Made by a program: the position numbers and the translations under genes. From Halomonas ramblicola (GTDB lineage: Bacteria > Pseudomonadota > Gammaproteobacteria > Pseudomonadales > Halomonadaceae), in NCBI RefSeq assembly GCF_030409215.1, contig NZ_JAUFPL010000020.1:1-64000 (forward strand): a stretch of DNA of 64,000 bases. The letters are read 5' to 3'. Every line of letters begins with the position of its first letter. The stretch's first letter is position 1. Below are positions 21,368 to 33,030 of this stretch, piece by piece. The notes beneath the pieces are model-generated. The model searched no databases, was not told where the DNA came from, and was given only the letters and a program-made list of their open reading frames with translations.

Positions 21368-21820
21368 TCAATGGGTGGTGGCGGGCTTCACGTCCAGCAC
21401 TTCCACCTCGAAGGTCAGGGTACGCCCCGCGAGCGGATGGTTGAAGTCCACCTCGACCTGTTTGCCCTCGATGGCGCTGATCACGCCGGGCAGCTCGCCG
21501 CCGCCGGGGTCGGCGAAGGACATCACCGTGCCCACCTCCAGCGACTCCTCGTCGAAGTCGTCGCGCTTGAGGCGCTGGATGTTCTGCGGGTTGTGCTGGC
21601 CGAAGGCGTGCTCGGGGGTGATCTCGTAGCTGCCGCTCTCGCCGGCGGTGAGCCCCTTGATGGGGTGCTCGAAGCCGGGCGGCAGGTTGCCGTCGCCCAC
21701 CTGGAAGGTGGCCGGGGCCTTGTCGCGGGTGGAGTCCACCACGGTGCCGTCTTCCAGCTTGAGGGTGAAGTGCAGGGTCACTTCCATGCCCTCGTCGATG
21801 CGGTATTGCTGGTCGCTCAT
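21368..21820 (-). CDS. fkpB: FKBP-type peptidyl-prolyl isomerase, SlpA/FkpB type
   Basis: 150-aa cytoplasmic prolyl isomerase with an inserted-in-flap domain. Signature sequence: LEDGTVVDSTRDKAPATFQVG, then PGFEHPIKGL and the IF-domain stretch GQHNPQNIQRLKRDDF, which mark the SlpA/SlyD branch rather than FkpA. No His-rich tail, so FkpB rather than SlyD. Position between lspA and ispH is conserved across gammaproteobacteria. Confidence 0.93.
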   Translation of the reverse strand: MSDQQYRIDEGMEVTLHFTLKLEDGTVVDSTRDKAPATFQVGDGNLPPGFEHPIKGLTAGESGSYEITPEHAFGQHNPQNIQRLKRDDFDEESLEVGTVMSFADPGGGELPGVISAIEGKQVEVDFNHPLAGRTLTFEVEVLDVKPATTH

Positions 21821-21881
21821 GATGTCTCGGACTCGGTGTGGGTAGTCAAGGATTCGCCAATGGCTCGGGTCTGGTGGCCCC

Positions 21882-21945
21882 GCCGGGCGCCTGACGGCGC
21901 CAGTCGCGCAGCGGAGTCGAAGCGTCGAACCGTACCCTCCTACAA
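21882..21945. repeat. REP-like unit, partly diverged (copy 3)
   Basis: CGCCGGGCGCCTGACGGCGC, CAGTCGCGCAGCGGAG, a diverged stretch (TCGAAGCGTCGAACCGT), then ACCCTCCTACAAT. Same outer ends as the other copies with a replaced middle; lies between lspA and fkpB. Confidence 0.7.
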
Positions 21946-21968
21946 TGTCGCTTGTGCCGCGGAGGCTG

Positions 21969-22505
21969 TCAGTTGCGCTTGCGGGCGCGGCGCTTCTCGC
22001 CGAACACCGACTCCCAGATCAGGCCGATGGCCCCCAGGGTGATGCCGATGTCGGCGACGTTGAAGGCCGGATAGTACCAGCCGGCCACATGGAAGGAGAG
22101 GAAGTCCACCACATAGCCGTGCACCAGGCGGTCGTAGAGGTTGCCGAGCGCCCCGCCGATGATCAGCGCCAGCGATGCCGCCAGCAGGGTCTCGTCGGCC
22201 TTGAGGCGGCGCATCCAGACCGTCAGGCCGATGCTGGCGCCCACCGCGATGGCGGCGAACAGCCAGCGCTGCCAGCCGGGATGGTCGGCCAGGAAGCTGA
22301 AGGCGGCACCGGTGTTGTGCAACAGGGTCAGGTCGAAGAACGGCAGCACCGCCACCGGCTGGGCGTAGTCGAGCAGTCCGCTGGCCAGGTACTTGGTGCC
22401 CAGGTCCACGACGATGACCGCCAGCGCCAGCCACAGCCAGCGCAGCGGGCGTTGCATGGGCGGCACCGGGGCACCGCCCGACTCGGAGGAACGCGGCTCA
22501 GGCAT
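21969..22505 (-). CDS. lspA: Lipoprotein signal peptidase (signal peptidase II)
   Basis: Inner-membrane aspartic protease that removes signal peptides from diacylglyceryl-prolipoproteins. 178 aa with four hydrophobic helices. Catalytic aspartates are in [15 protein letters not shown] and [13 protein letters not shown] near the N-terminus is typical. ATG 22505 overlaps the ileS stop by 8 nt and is preferred; a second candidate is ATG 22457, which starts directly before the first helix. Confidence 0.93.
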   Translation of the reverse strand: MPEPRSSESGGAPVPPMQRPLRWLWLALAVIVVDLGTKYLASGLLDYAQPVAVLPFFDLTLLHNTGAAFSFLADHPGWQRWLFAAIAVGASIGLTVWMRRLKADETLLAASLALIIGGALGNLYDRLVHGYVVDFLSFHVAGWYYPAFNVADIGITLGAIGLIWESVFGEKRRARKRN

Positions 22506-25332
22506 AGCGACGGGTCTCACCGGGGCCGTCCGGCAGGTTGCTGACGCAGCGCCCACACAGGTCGTCGTGGCCCGCGTGGGTGCCCACGTCCTCGCGGTGG
22601 TGCCAGCAGCGCTCGCACTTCTGGTGCGGGCTGGCCGCCACCGCCACCTCGAGGCCCTCGAGCTCGGTGGCCACGGCGTCGCCGGCAGCGTCCAGCGGCG
22701 CCAGCCGAACCTCGCTGGTGAGCATCACGAAGCGCAGCTCGTCGCCCAGCTTGGCGAGGGTCTCGTGCAGGGCGTCGTCCACGTAGAGGGTGACCTCGGC
22801 GGCCAGGCTGCCCTTGATCACCTTGGCGTTGCGGGCGTCCTCCAGGCACTTGTTCACCGCCTGCTTGACCTCGAGCACCCGCTCCCAGAAGTCGCGGCCC
22901 ATGGCGGCATCGTCGGCCAGCGTCCCGAGCCCGGTGTAGTACTCCTCGAGCAGCACGCTGTCGCCACGCTCACCGGGGATGTGCTGGTAGATCTCCTCGG
23001 CGGTGAACGAGAGGATCGGCGCCACCCAGCGCGCCAGCGCCTCCACCACCCGGTGGAGGGCGGTCTGGGCGCTGCGCCGCGCCACGGAGTCGGCCTGGGT
23101 GGTGTACTGGCGGTCCTTGATCACGTCCAGGTAGAAGCCGCCCAGCTCGCGGGCACAGAAGCCATGCACCTGCTGGTAGACGTCCAGGAAGCGGTACTCC
23201 TGGTAGGCGGTCTCGATGCGCGTCTGCAGCTGGGCGGCGCGGTCCACCACCCAGCGGTCCAGGGCCAGCAGGTCGTCGAACGCCAGGGCGTCGCGGCTCG
23301 GCTCGAAGCCGTGGAGGTTGGCCAGCAGGAAGCGTGAGGTGTTACGGATGCGCCGGTAGACGTCGGCGGTACGCTTGAGGATCTCGTCGGAGACCGCCAT
23401 CTCGCCGGCGTAGTCGGTGGAGGCCACCCACAGGCGCAGGATGTCGGCGCCGAGCTTGTCCATCACCTCCTGGGGCGCCACCACGTTGCCCACCGACTTG
23501 GACATCTTGCGGCCGTGGGCATCCACGGTGAAGCCGTGGGTGAGCAGGCCACGGTACGGCGGATGGCCGTCGATGGCGCAGCCGGTCAGCAGCGAGGAGT
23601 GGAACCAGCCGCGGTGCTGGTCGGAGCCTTCCAGGTAGAGGTCGGCACGCGGGCCCTGGTCGTGGCCGTGGGGGTGCGAGCCGCGCAGCACGTGGCGGTG
23701 GGTGGTGCCGGAGTCGAACCAGACGTCCAGGGTGTCGGTGACCTTCTCGTAGTCGTCGGCCTCCTCGCCCAGCAACTCGCCGGCGTCGAGGCGGAACCAG
23801 GCGTCGATGCCCTCCCGTTCCACGCGCTGGGCGGCCTGCTCCATCAGCTCGACGGTGCGCGGGTGCAGCTCGCCGCTGGCCTTGTGCAGGAAGAAGGGGA
23901 TCGGCACGCCCCAGTTGCGCTGGCGCGAGATGCACCAGTCGGGGCGGTTGGCGATCATGGCGTGCAGCCGCGCCTGGCCCCAGGCCGGGGTGAAGGTGGT
24001 GGCATCGATGCCCGCCAGCGCCCGCTCGCGCAGGGTACGGCCGTCCTTACCCTTGACGTCCATGCCCACGAACCACTGGGCGGTGGCGCGGTAGATCACC
24101 GGACTCTTGTGGCGCCAGCAGTGCATGTAGCTGTGGGTGATGGTCTTGTGGGCCAGCAGCGCGCCCACCTCGTCGAGCTTGGCGACGATCTGCGGGTTGG
24201 CCTTCCAGATCAGCTGGCCACCGAAGTACGGCAGGTCATCGGCGTAGACGCCGTCGCCCTGCACCGGGCTCAGGATCTCGCTGAACTCCATGCCGTGGGC
24301 GCGGCAGGTCACGAAGTCGTCGACGCCATAGGCCGGGGCGGAGTGGACGATGCCGGTGCTGCCCACCTCGCTCTCCACGTAGTCGGCGAGATACACCGGC
24401 GAGGGGCGGTCGTAGAGCGGATGGCGGAAGCGGATGCCGTCGAGGCGCTCGCCGGTGGCGGTGGCGATGATCTCGCCATCGAGCCCGAAGCGCGAAAGGC
24501 ACGACTCCACCAGCTCCTCGGCCAGCACCAGCAGCCGCTCACCGGCGTCCACCAGGGCGTAGGTGAACTCGGGATGGACGTTGAGCGCCTGGTTGGCCGG
24601 GACGGTCCAGGGGGTGGTGGTCCAGATCACGATGGCGGTGGGCTTGGCCAGGGCGTCGAGGCCGAAGGCCGCGGCGAGCCGCTCGGCATCGGCCACCGGG
24701 AAGGCCACGTCGATGGCGTCGGACTGCTTGTCCTGGTACTCCACCTCGGCCTCGGCCAGGGCCGAGCCGCAGTCGAAGCACCAGTTGACCGGCTTGAGTC
24801 CCTTGAAGACATAGCCCGCCTCGACCATCTCGGCCAGGGCGCGGATCTCGCCGGCCTCGTTGGCGTAGTCCATGGAGCGGTAGGGGTTGTCCCAGTCGCC
24901 GATCACCCCCAGGCGCACGAAGTCCTTCAGTTGCTCCTGGATCTGCTCGGCGGCGTACTCGCGGCACAGCTCGCGGGCGCGCTCGGGGGGCAGGTGCTTG
25001 CCGTGGGTGGTTTCCACCTTGTGCTCGATGGGCAGGCCGTGGCAGTCCCAACCGGGTACATAGGGGGCGTCGAAGCCGGCCAGGTTCTTCGACTTGACGA
25101 TGATGTCCTTGAGGATCTTGTTGACGGCGTGACCGATGTGGATGCTGCCGTTGGCGTAGGGAGGGCCGTCGTGGAGCACGAACAGCTCGCGGCCACGGCG
25201 CTCCTCGCGCAGGCGGTGGTAGAGGTCCAGTTGCTGCCAGCGCGCCACCCGCTCGGGCTCGCGCTTGGGCAGCATGCCGCGCATCGGGAAGTCGGTTTCT
25301 GGCAGGTTCAGAGTGTGCTTGTAGTCGCTCAT
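22498..25332 (-). CDS. ileS: Isoleucyl-tRNA synthetase
   Basis: Class Ia synthetase charging tRNA-Ile, 944 aa. HIGH box in [12 protein letters not shown] near residue 65, editing (CP1) domain in the middle, KMSKSVGN loop, and a C-terminal zinc finger [12 protein letters not shown]...CGRCVSNL. This is the bacterial IleS1 form with a zinc tail. ATG 25332 ([19 protein letters not shown]) has AGGA upstream; 13 extra upstream codons are dismissed. Lies 10 nt after ribF. Confidence 0.97.
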   Translation of the reverse strand: MSDYKHTLNLPETDFPMRGMLPKREPERVARWQQLDLYHRLREERRGRELFVLHDGPPYANGSIHIGHAVNKILKDIIVKSKNLAGFDAPYVPGWDCHGLPIEHKVETTHGKHLPPERARELCREYAAEQIQEQLKDFVRLGVIGDWDNPYRSMDYANEAGEIRALAEMVEAGYVFKGLKPVNWCFDCGSALAEAEVEYQDKQSDAIDVAFPVADAERLAAAFGLDALAKPTAIVIWTTTPWTVPANQALNVHPEFTYALVDAGERLLVLAEELVESCLSRFGLDGEIIATATGERLDGIRFRHPLYDRPSPVYLADYVESEVGSTGIVHSAPAYGVDDFVTCRAHGMEFSEILSPVQGDGVYADDLPYFGGQLIWKANPQIVAKLDEVGALLAHKTITHSYMHCWRHKSPVIYRATAQWFVGMDVKGKDGRTLRERALAGIDATTFTPAWGQARLHAMIANRPDWCISRQRNWGVPIPFFLHKASGELHPRTVELMEQAAQRVEREGIDAWFRLDAGELLGEEADDYEKVTDTLDVWFDSGTTHRHVLRGSHPHGHDQGPRADLYLEGSDQHRGWFHSSLLTGCAIDGHPPYRGLLTHGFTVDAHGRKMSKSVGNVVAPQEVMDKLGADILRLWVASTDYAGEMAVSDEILKRTADVYRRIRNTSRFLLANLHGFEPSRDALAFDDLLALDRWVVDRAAQLQTRIETAYQEYRFLDVYQQVHGFCARELGGFYLDVIKDRQYTTQADSVARRSAQTALHRVVEALARWVAPILSFTAEEIYQHIPGERGDSVLLEEYYTGLGTLADDAAMGRDFWERVLEVKQAVNKCLEDARNAKVIKGSLAAEVTLYVDDALHETLAKLGDELRFVMLTSEVRLAPLDAAGDAVATELEGLEVAVAASPHQKCERCWHHREDVGTHAGHDDLCGRCVSNLPDGPGETRRYA

Positions 25333-25342
25333 ATCCTGGGGG

Positions 25343-26374
25343 TCAGCCGTCGTCGTGGTCGGCGGGGGCACCCGCCGAGGAGTCGAAAGTCACGGTCTCG
25401 CGCGCCAGCGGCGCCGATGCCAGAGGAAGAGTGTCGCCATGGCCCGCCCGGGAAGCGAAGTAGTCGCGGGCGCGGCGCTGGTCGGCGCCGATCTGGCGCT
25501 TGAGGGCCGCGAAGTCGTCGAACTTCACCTCGCCGCGCAGCTTGGCGCAGGGGAACACCGCCAGGCGCGCCCCGTAGAGGTCGCCGTCGAAGTCGAAGAG
25601 GTGCACCTCCAGCACCGGCCGCAGGCTGCCCACCGTGGGGCGCCAGCCGATGTTGGCGACGCCGGGCAGGCGGCGACCGTCGGGCAGCTCGCTGACCACC
25701 GCATAGACGCCCTGCAGGGCCAGGGAGCGCATCGGCTGCGGCAGGTTGGCGGTGGGCACGCCGATGGTGCGCCCCAGCTGCTGGTCGGCCACCACCCGGC
25801 CGCCGAGCCGGTAGGGCCGCCCCATCAGCTTCGCCGCCGCGGCGAAGTTGCCGCTGGCCAGCAGGGTGCGGATGCGCGTGCTGGAGACGCGCTCGTCATC
25901 GATGGTGAAGGTACGAGTGTGCTCCACGCCGAAGCCGCGGGCCTCGCCCTCCCGGGTCAGCAGGTGGAAGTCGCCGCGGCGGTCGCAGCCGAAGCGGAAG
26001 TCGTCGCCCACCACCAGGTGGCGCACGCCCAGGCCGTCGATCAACACCGTCTCGATGAAGGCCTCGGCGGTGAGGCTCCTCAGGGCGTCGTTGAAGGGCA
26101 GGCAGAGCACCCGCTCCACCCCGGCCTCGCCCAGCAGGCGCACCTTGTCGCGCAGGCGGGTCAGGCGCGGCGGCGCCTGGTCGCCGGCGAAGAACTCGCG
26201 GGGCTGGGGCTCGAAGACCACCACCGTCACCGGCAGGCCGAGGCGCGCGGCCTGTTCGCGGCACTGCTCGAGGATCGCCTGGTGGCCGAGGTGCACGCCA
26301 TCGAAGTTGCCGATGGTGGCCACGCAGCCGCGGTGCTCGTCGCGCAGATTGTGCAGTCCTCGGATCACTTGCAT
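25343..26374 (-). CDS. ribF: Bifunctional riboflavin kinase / FAD synthetase
   Basis: 343 aa. The N-terminal FMN adenylyltransferase domain has [11 protein letters not shown] near residue 25 and the (S/T)xxR-type loop SSTRIRTLL. The C-terminal riboflavin kinase domain contains [11 protein letters not shown] and [11 protein letters not shown]. Converts riboflavin to FMN and FAD. First gene of the isoprenoid/lipoprotein operon; the region upstream to 26481 is non-coding. Confidence 0.96.
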   Translation of the reverse strand: MQVIRGLHNLRDEHRGCVATIGNFDGVHLGHQAILEQCREQAARLGLPVTVVVFEPQPREFFAGDQAPPRLTRLRDKVRLLGEAGVERVLCLPFNDALRSLTAEAFIETVLIDGLGVRHLVVGDDFRFGCDRRGDFHLLTREGEARGFGVEHTRTFTIDDERVSSTRIRTLLASGNFAAAAKLMGRPYRLGGRVVADQQLGRTIGVPTANLPQPMRSLALQGVYAVVSELPDGRRLPGVANIGWRPTVGSLRPVLEVHLFDFDGDLYGARLAVFPCAKLRGEVKFDDFAALKRQIGADQRRARDYFASRAGHGDTLPLASAPLARETVTFDSSAGAPADHDDG

Positions 26375-26481
26375 GGCGCTGCCGTAGCTCCGCTTGCCCG
26401 ATGGGGGTGGTAAAGGATGCGATTATACCGGACAGCCGGCCCCTTGACAGCCGGGCCGGCTTGGTCTTTGGCGCGCCGGGC

Positions 26482-27540
26482 TCAGGGGAGCCGCGGGAAG
26501 CCTCGGGAATCGAACGCCAGCCCGGCGAAGCCGAAGCCATAGAGCCCCAGCGCACCGGGCTCCAGCCGCCAGCTGTTGTCGCGGCCGAAACGCACGGCGC
26601 GCATCATGGTGGCCAGGTCGAGCCGCCAGGCGCCCTCCTCGCGGACCAGGAAATAGGGTGGGCACTGGCGCTCGGCCAGGGGCGCTAGCAGCACGGCACG
26701 CCGCCCCTCGTCACCAGTCACCTCGCGCTCCACGGCGCAGCTCGCCAGGCTGCGCGCCAGGTTGTCCATCTGCGCCGGGGTCATCACCCAGTCGGCGAGC
26801 ATGTCGCGGGTCGCGCGGCTGTAGATGTCGAGTGCCGGGTTGTCGTTGCGCTCCTCCATGGCGCGCCGGTAGGCGACCAGCACCTCGCGGGGCGCGGCGC
26901 CCGCCTCGGCCGCCAGTGGCGCATCGCTGGGGGCCGACCGCCCCGCGTCGAGGCGCGCCGGCAGGCGCGCCCCGGCGCCGCCACTGCCGGCGATGGCCGG
27001 CACCAGCTCGCCCTCGGCCTGCTGGGCCTGGGCCACGATCAGCTCGGTGCTGGCCAGGATGCCATCGGCGACGCGCCCCGCGGCGAAGAACTCGGTCATC
27101 TGCCGCGCTTCCAGGTAGGCGACGAAGGCGTCGACGTAGTGCGCCTCCAGGCCGTGGCCCACCTCGAGGCGCACCTCGTCGGCCGCCGCATCCAGCACCA
27201 GCAGCAGCCCCCGCCCATCGTCGCCGCCCACCTCGTGCGCCGCGACGTAATCGACGGCGAAGCGATCCAGGTCGCCCAGTTCGCGGCCGGTCACCACCCG
27301 ATAGTCGATGGCGTGGTCGGCGGCCAGGAGGGCGTGGTATTCCGTCAGGCGCTGCCGCTGCGCCTCGTCGAGCAGGCCGGCCCGGTCCTCCACCAGCTCG
27401 GGGCCGCGCATCCACCAGGCGATGCCCGCCAGCAGCAGCCCCGCCAGGGTCGGCGCCAGCCACCAGGGCAGGCCTCGGCCATAACGCCCCAGGAGCAGGA
27501 TCAGGGCCAGCAGGCCGACACCGATCAGCAGGCCGGTCAT
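26482..27540 (-). CDS. TPM-domain membrane protein of unknown function
   Basis: 352 aa. Two N-terminal hydrophobic helices (about residues 2-20 and 27-44), then a TPM (YgcG/TPM_phosphatase) domain from about residue 50: VEDRAGLLDEAQRQRLTEY...GRGLLLVLDAAADEVRLEVGHGLE. The C-terminal 130 residues look like a separate alpha/beta module I do not recognise. TPM proteins are commonly paired with LemA, and here the gene begins 2 nt after lemA. A cell-envelope role is likely; no activity can be assigned. Confidence 0.8.
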   Translation of the reverse strand: MTGLLIGVGLLALILLLGRYGRGLPWWLAPTLAGLLLAGIAWWMRGPELVEDRAGLLDEAQRQRLTEYHALLAADHAIDYRVVTGRELGDLDRFAVDYVAAHEVGGDDGRGLLLVLDAAADEVRLEVGHGLEAHYVDAFVAYLEARQMTEFFAAGRVADGILASTELIVAQAQQAEGELVPAIAGSGGAGARLPARLDAGRSAPSDAPLAAEAGAAPREVLVAYRRAMEERNDNPALDIYSRATRDMLADWVMTPAQMDNLARSLASCAVEREVTGDEGRRAVLLAPLAERQCPPYFLVREEGAWRLDLATMMRAVRFGRDNSWRLEPGALGLYGFGFAGLAFDSRGFPRLP

Positions 27541-27542
27541 GG

Positions 27543-28154
27543 TCAGAAGGCCAGCTCGACCGGTTCGGCGGCATCGGGGCTCGCCTCGAAGTAGTCACGC
27601 GGACCCAGGCCCATGGGGTCGGCGACCCAGCGCCCCACGAAGCCGCGCAGGTCGGCGTTGTATTCGCGCACCGCCGCGTTGTAGCGCATGCGCGCCACGT
27701 TGATGCGGTTCTCGCTGCCCTCCAGCTGGGCCTGCAGGCGCAGGAACTGGTCGCCGCTGCGCAGCTCGGGATGCTCGCCGGCGCGGCGCATCAGGCGCCC
27801 GAGCTCCTCGGATAGTGCCGCCTCCAGCCCGGCGAGGCGCGCGGGGTCCTCCCCGCGGGCTTCGGCCAGCGCCTCGCTCAACGCCTCGGCACGCTCGCGC
27901 ACCAGGCGCACCAGGGTCTCGCTCTCGTAGGTCATGTGCTCCTGGACGCTGCGCACCAGGTTGGGTACCAGGTCGGCCCGGCGCTGCAGGTTGCTCTCGA
28001 CGTCCGCCCAGGCCGCCGCCACCCGCTCCTCGCCGGCCACCAGGCGGTTGTGGGTCAGCCAGGGCACGGCGACCAGCACCGCCCCGACCAACAGGATGAT
28101 CATCAGGCGCAGGGTGCCTCCGTCGATACCGCCCCTCTCGCGCGTCGCCGCCAT
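27543..28154 (-). CDS. lemA: LemA family protein
   Basis: 203 aa. N-terminal transmembrane helix (about residues 17-35), then the LemA core: RLVAGEERVAAAWADVESNLQRR, ADLVPNLVRSV, and the C-terminal RYNAAVREYNADLRGF. A bundle of long antiparallel helices anchored in the inner membrane. Function of the family is not settled. Forms a two-gene unit with the TPM-domain gene. Confidence 0.88.
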   Translation of the reverse strand: MAATRERGGIDGGTLRLMIILLVGAVLVAVPWLTHNRLVAGEERVAAAWADVESNLQRRADLVPNLVRSVQEHMTYESETLVRLVRERAEALSEALAEARGEDPARLAGLEAALSEELGRLMRRAGEHPELRSGDQFLRLQAQLEGSENRINVARMRYNAAVREYNADLRGFVGRWVADPMGLGPRDYFEASPDAAEPVELAF

Positions 28155-28214
28155 GCCGTGTCCTCCCTGGAATCCCTTGTCCCTGCCAGCATAGACGCTA
28201 AGGGGGGACTCGGG

Positions 28215-29816
28215 TCACCCGCGCATGCGGAAGTGACGGATGCGCACCCCGGTGGCGGCCAGCCAGGCGAAGTAGAGGCCGGCGCCGGTCGCCACCAGCA
28301 CCGCCAGCCAGGCCGCGCGCCGCCAGATGCTCCAGTCGAGCCAGGCCTGCCAGTCGGGGGCGAGCCAGGCCACCCCCAGGCCCATCACCGCACAGCCGCC
28401 CAGCAGCTGCACCGCGTAGCGCCCCCAGCCAGGCTGGAAGACCAGTACGCCCTCCTTGCGCAACAGCCAGCCCAGCAGGCCGGCGTTCATGAAGGCCGAG
28501 AGCGCCGTGGCCAGCGCCAGGCCGGCGTGGGCCAGCGGCCAGATCAGGATCAGGTTGAAGACCATGTTGGCGACCATGGCGATGATGCCCACCTTCACCG
28601 GGGTCTTGGTGTTCTGGCGGGCGAAGAACCCCGGCGCCAGCACCTTGATCAGCATGAAGGCCACCAAGCCGAAGGCATAGGCCCGCAGGCTCATCGCCGC
28701 CATGGCGATGTCGCGCTCGGTCATGGCGCCGTAGTGGAACAGCGCGATCAGCAGCGGTTCGGCGAGCACCGCCAGCGCCAGGGCCGCCGGCAGGCCCAGC
28801 AGCAGCACCGTGCGGATCGCCCAGTCGAGCATGGCGGCGAAGTGCTCGCGGGACTGTTCGGCGTGGCGCCTGGAGAGCGCCGGCAGGATCACCGTGCCGA
28901 TGGCGATGCCGAACACCCCCAGCGGCAGCTCCACCAGGCGGTCGGAATAGTAGAGCCAGGAGACGCTGCCCGCCGCCAGCAGCGAGGCCAGCACGGTATC
29001 CAGCAGCAGGTTGATCTGCGACACCGAGACGCCGAACAGCGCCGGCCCCATCAGCGCCAGGATGCGCTTGACGCCGGGGTGAGCAAAATCGGGCCAGGGC
29101 CGCGGCGCGAGCCCCAGCCGTGCCAGGAAGGGCACCTGGAAGGCCAACTGGGCCACCCCGGCGATCAGCACGCCCCAGGCCAGCGCCATGGCCGGCTCGT
29201 CCATCAGCGGGGTGAGCAGCACGGCCGCGCCGATCAGCGAGAGGTTGAGCAGCACCGGGGTAAAGGCCGGTACCGCGAAGCGGTTCCAGGTGTTGAGCAC
29301 GCTGCCGGCGAAGGCCGTGAGCGAGATCAGCAGCAGGTAGGGAAAGGTGAGCCGCAGCATGTCGGCGGTGAGGGCGAGCTTGGCCGGGTCGCGCCCGAAG
29401 CCCGGGGCGAAGACCCACACCAGCCAGGGCGCGGCGAACATGGCCAGGGCGGTGAGCAGCACCAGTACCGCGGCGAGGCTGCCGGCCACCGCATCGAGCA
29501 GCTCGCGCACCTCGCGCCGCGAGCCCCGCGTGGCGTACTCCGAGAGCACCGGCACGAAGGCCTGGTTGAAGGCGCCCTCGGCGAACAGCCGGCGCATGAA
29601 GTTGGGGATCTTGAAGGCGACGAAGAAGGCATCGGCGCCGGTGCCGGCGCCGAACAGGGCGGCGATCACCACGTCCCGGGCCAGGCCCATCACCCGCGAG
29701 AGCATGGTCATCGCGCTGACCACCAGCCCCGAGCGCATCAGCCCGCCGCCCTTGGGGGCCACCACCTTGTCATGCTCGTCCACCGGCGCCGGTGGCGACT
29801 GCTCGCGATCCGTCAC
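28215..29816 (-). CDS. murJ: Lipid II flippase MurJ
   Basis: Multidrug/oligosaccharidyl-lipid/polysaccharide (MOP) exporter that moves lipid II across the inner membrane. 533 aa with about 14 helices. Family sequence: SRVMGLARDVVIAALFGAG, GTGADAFFVAFKIPNFMRRLFAEGAFNQAFVPVLSEY (two adjacent stretches), and GVFGIAIGTVILPALSR. I chose GTG 29816, which has GAGG eight bases upstream; ATG 29738 is an alternative that would drop a 26-residue polar lead. Neighbour of rpsT as in many gammaproteobacteria. Confidence 0.94.
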   Translation of the reverse strand: MTDREQSPPAPVDEHDKVVAPKGGGLMRSGLVVSAMTMLSRVMGLARDVVIAALFGAGTGADAFFVAFKIPNFMRRLFAEGAFNQAFVPVLSEYATRGSRREVRELLDAVAGSLAAVLVLLTALAMFAAPWLVWVFAPGFGRDPAKLALTADMLRLTFPYLLLISLTAFAGSVLNTWNRFAVPAFTPVLLNLSLIGAAVLLTPLMDEPAMALAWGVLIAGVAQLAFQVPFLARLGLAPRPWPDFAHPGVKRILALMGPALFGVSVSQINLLLDTVLASLLAAGSVSWLYYSDRLVELPLGVFGIAIGTVILPALSRRHAEQSREHFAAMLDWAIRTVLLLGLPAALALAVLAEPLLIALFHYGAMTERDIAMAAMSLRAYAFGLVAFMLIKVLAPGFFARQNTKTPVKVGIIAMVANMVFNLILIWPLAHAGLALATALSAFMNAGLLGWLLRKEGVLVFQPGWGRYAVQLLGGCAVMGLGVAWLAPDWQAWLDWSIWRRAAWLAVLVATGAGLYFAWLAATGVRIRHFRMRG

Positions 29817-29893
29817 GTCATGGGTCCTCGGCTGGGGCCAGGGGAATGGCGGCCACAAACGAAGGCTCTTCGCAGATCAGCGCAACGCCAAAC

Positions 29894-30013
29894 TGTAGGA
29901 GGGCAACTTGTTGCGCGACTGGCGCCGACAGGCGCCCGGCGGTGCCACCAACGCTGGAGGGTCACCGCCAGGAGGCCTTCGGCCTCCATTCGCGCAGCGT
30001 AGCTGCCCTCCTG
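29894..30013. repeat. REP-like pair in inverted orientation (copy 4)
   Basis: Same left end as copy 1 (TGTAGGAGGGCAACTTGTTG, then GCGCGACTGGCGCCGACAGG) and the same right partner (CGCGCAGCGTAGCTGCCCTC). The middle is different. Lies between murJ and rpsT. Confidence 0.8.
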
Positions 30014-30045
30014 CAAAAGCGATCACGCCAGTCTGCCATGAACCA

Positions 30046-30072
30046 CAAAAAAACCGGCCGTAGCCGGTTTTT
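30046..30072 (-). terminator. Intrinsic terminator of rpsT
   Basis: AAAAACCGGC-TACG-GCCGGTTTTTTT on the minus strand, about 40 nt after the rpsT stop. Confidence 0.92.
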
Positions 30073-30113
30073 CATGAGACACCTGACGGGCATCTCGATG
30101 GCATCCGGTCTGC

Positions 30114-30380
30114 TCAGGCAGCCAGCGCCTTGATGCGCTTGTTCAGGCGGCTCTTCAGGCGCGCGGCCTTCTTCTTGGAGAGCACGTCCTTGTCGGCGAT
30201 GCGGTCGATGACCGGCTGCGCCTGCTTGAAGGCATCCATGGCCTGGGCGTGGTCGCCACCGTTGATGGCCTTGATGACGCGCTTGACGTAGGTGCGCACC
30301 ATGCTGCGCTGGCTGGCCTTCAGGACACGACGACCTTCGGCCTGACGGGCGCGCTTGCGAGCTTGCTTGCTGTTTGCCAC
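30114..30380 (-). CDS. rpsT: 30S ribosomal protein S20
   Basis: 88 aa, Lys/Arg/Ala-rich three-helix protein of the small subunit; MANSKQARKRARQAE at the N-terminus and KKKAARLKSRLNKRIKAL at the C-terminus are diagnostic. Monocistronic with its own promoter candidate and terminator. ATG 30380 has GGAG about 8 nt upstream. Confidence 0.98.
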   Translation of the reverse strand: MANSKQARKRARQAEGRRVLKASQRSMVRTYVKRVIKAINGGDHAQAMDAFKQAQPVIDRIADKDVLSKKKAARLKSRLNKRIKALAA

Positions 30381-30539
30381 TGAGCTGTCTCCTTGGAGAT
30401 TCTGCTGCCACCGCTTCTGGGCGGTGTCGATAACATGTTGAACCGACAGGAGGTTTCTCGGCCTTCTGCCGTCCTGGCCATCCGACCGGCCACGGGATGC
30501 ACGCCGGTCGCTTACGGGCCGTGTCTGAGAGGATGGCGC

Positions 30540-30548
30540 ATCCTATCA
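30540..30548 (-). promoter_or_regulatory. Candidate extended -10 promoter of rpsT
   Basis: Minus strand TGATAGGAT (TG-n-TAGGAT) about 160 nt before the rpsT start. No convincing -35 is seen 17 bp upstream. Confidence 0.45.
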
Positions 30549-30604
30549 CGCGCCACCGCCCGATGCTACCGTCGGCGCGCCGCAAGCCGCACCGGCCGGC
30601 GTTC

Positions 30605-31744
30605 TCACAGCACGACGAGGTTGTCGCGGTGGATCAACTCCGGCGCCTCGACGAAGCCGAGGATCGCCTCGATCTGGTGGCTCGGCTGGCCGAGGATGCG
30701 CGCGGCATCCTCGGCACCATAGTTGACCAGCCCCTTGGCCACGCGATGGCCCTGCTCGTCGACGCACAGTACCATGTCGCCGCGCACGAACTGCCCGGCC
30801 ACCGCCTTGACCCCCACCGCCAGCAGGCTCGAGCCGCGGTCGCGCAGCACCTTCACCGCCCCGGCGTCCAGGGTCAGGGTGCCACGCACCTGCAGTTGGC
30901 CGGCCAGCCAACGCTTGCGGGCGGCCATGGGTGCCTGGTCGGGGCGCAGCAGGGTGCCCAGGCGTTCGCCAGCCATCAGCCGCGTCAGCACCTCGGCCTG
31001 GCGGCCGCCGGCGATGGCGGTGAAGGCCCCGGAGCGCGCCGCCAGGCGGGCGGCCCGCACCTTGGTGGCCATGCCGCCACGCCCCAGGGCGCCGCCGCCA
31101 CCGGCCATGCCCGCCAGGGCCGGGTCGTCGGCACGCGCCTCGTGGATCAGGGTGGCGTCCGGGCGGTGGCGCGGGTCGGCGTCGTAGAGCCCCTCCTGAT
31201 CGGTGAGGATCACCAGGGCGTCGGCCTCCAGCAGGTTGGCCACCAGGGCGCCGAGGGTATCGTTGTCGCCGAAGCGGATCTCGTCGGTGACCACGGTGTC
31301 GTTCTCGTTGATCACCGGCACCACCCGCAGGCCGACCAGGGTGCGCAGCGCCGAGCGGGCGTTGAGGTAGCGCTTGCGGTTGGAGAGGTCGTCGTGGGTC
31401 AGCAGCACCTGGGCGGTGAGCAGGCCATGGCGGGCGAAGTGGCCCTCGTAGCACTCGGTGAGGCCGTTCTGGCCCACCGCCGCGGCGGCCTGCAGCTCAT
31501 GCACCTCGGAGGGGCGCGCCTGCCAGCCCAGCCGCACCATGCCGGCGGCCACCGCGCCGGACGACACCAGCACCACCTCGAGGCCGCGACGATGCAGCTC
31601 GGCGATCTGGTCGACCCAGCCGCCGATGCCGGCCTCGTCCAGGCCCCGGCCGTCGTTGGTCAACAGGGCACTGCCGATTTTCACCACCACCCGGCGGGCG
31701 CCGACCAGCACCTCGCGACCCGCCACCCGCTCGTTGCTTTCCAT
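30605..31744 (-). CDS. proB: Glutamate 5-kinase
   Basis: First step of proline synthesis: phosphorylates glutamate. 379 aa: an amino-acid-kinase domain (about 1-260; [39 protein letters not shown]) and a C-terminal PUA domain. Feedback inhibition by proline is expected. Proline is also an osmolyte, relevant for a halophile. Starts 13 nt after obgE in the same transcript; proA is not adjacent. Confidence 0.96.
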   Translation of the reverse strand: MESNERVAGREVLVGARRVVVKIGSALLTNDGRGLDEAGIGGWVDQIAELHRRGLEVVLVSSGAVAAGMVRLGWQARPSEVHELQAAAAVGQNGLTECYEGHFARHGLLTAQVLLTHDDLSNRKRYLNARSALRTLVGLRVVPVINENDTVVTDEIRFGDNDTLGALVANLLEADALVILTDQEGLYDADPRHRPDATLIHEARADDPALAGMAGGGGALGRGGMATKVRAARLAARSGAFTAIAGGRQAEVLTRLMAGERLGTLLRPDQAPMAARKRWLAGQLQVRGTLTLDAGAVKVLRDRGSSLLAVGVKAVAGQFVRGDMVLCVDEQGHRVAKGLVNYGAEDAARILGQPSHQIEAILGFVEAPELIHRDNLVVL

Positions 31745-31757
31745 TCGCTCTCAACCC

Positions 31758-32948
<1,191 letters not shown>

Positions 32949-32982
32949 TCACTCTCCTGGCGGCACCTGCCACCATGATACA

Positions 32983-33010
32983 AGAAGGCCCCGCCGTGGC
33001 GGGGCCTTCT
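32983..33010 (-). terminator. Hairpin between rpmA and obgE
   Basis: A 13-bp perfect stem AGAAGGCCCCGCC with a 2-nt nominal loop; the minus-strand tail is TTGTATC, so termination may be partial, letting some transcripts reach obgE. Confidence 0.7.
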
Positions 33011-33030
33011 CACTGCAAGGTCCGGCGCTC

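Noticed and set aside
23515..25503. 662-codon open frame on the plus strand
   Set aside because: Antisense to ileS with the same biased composition and no ribosome binding site or motif.
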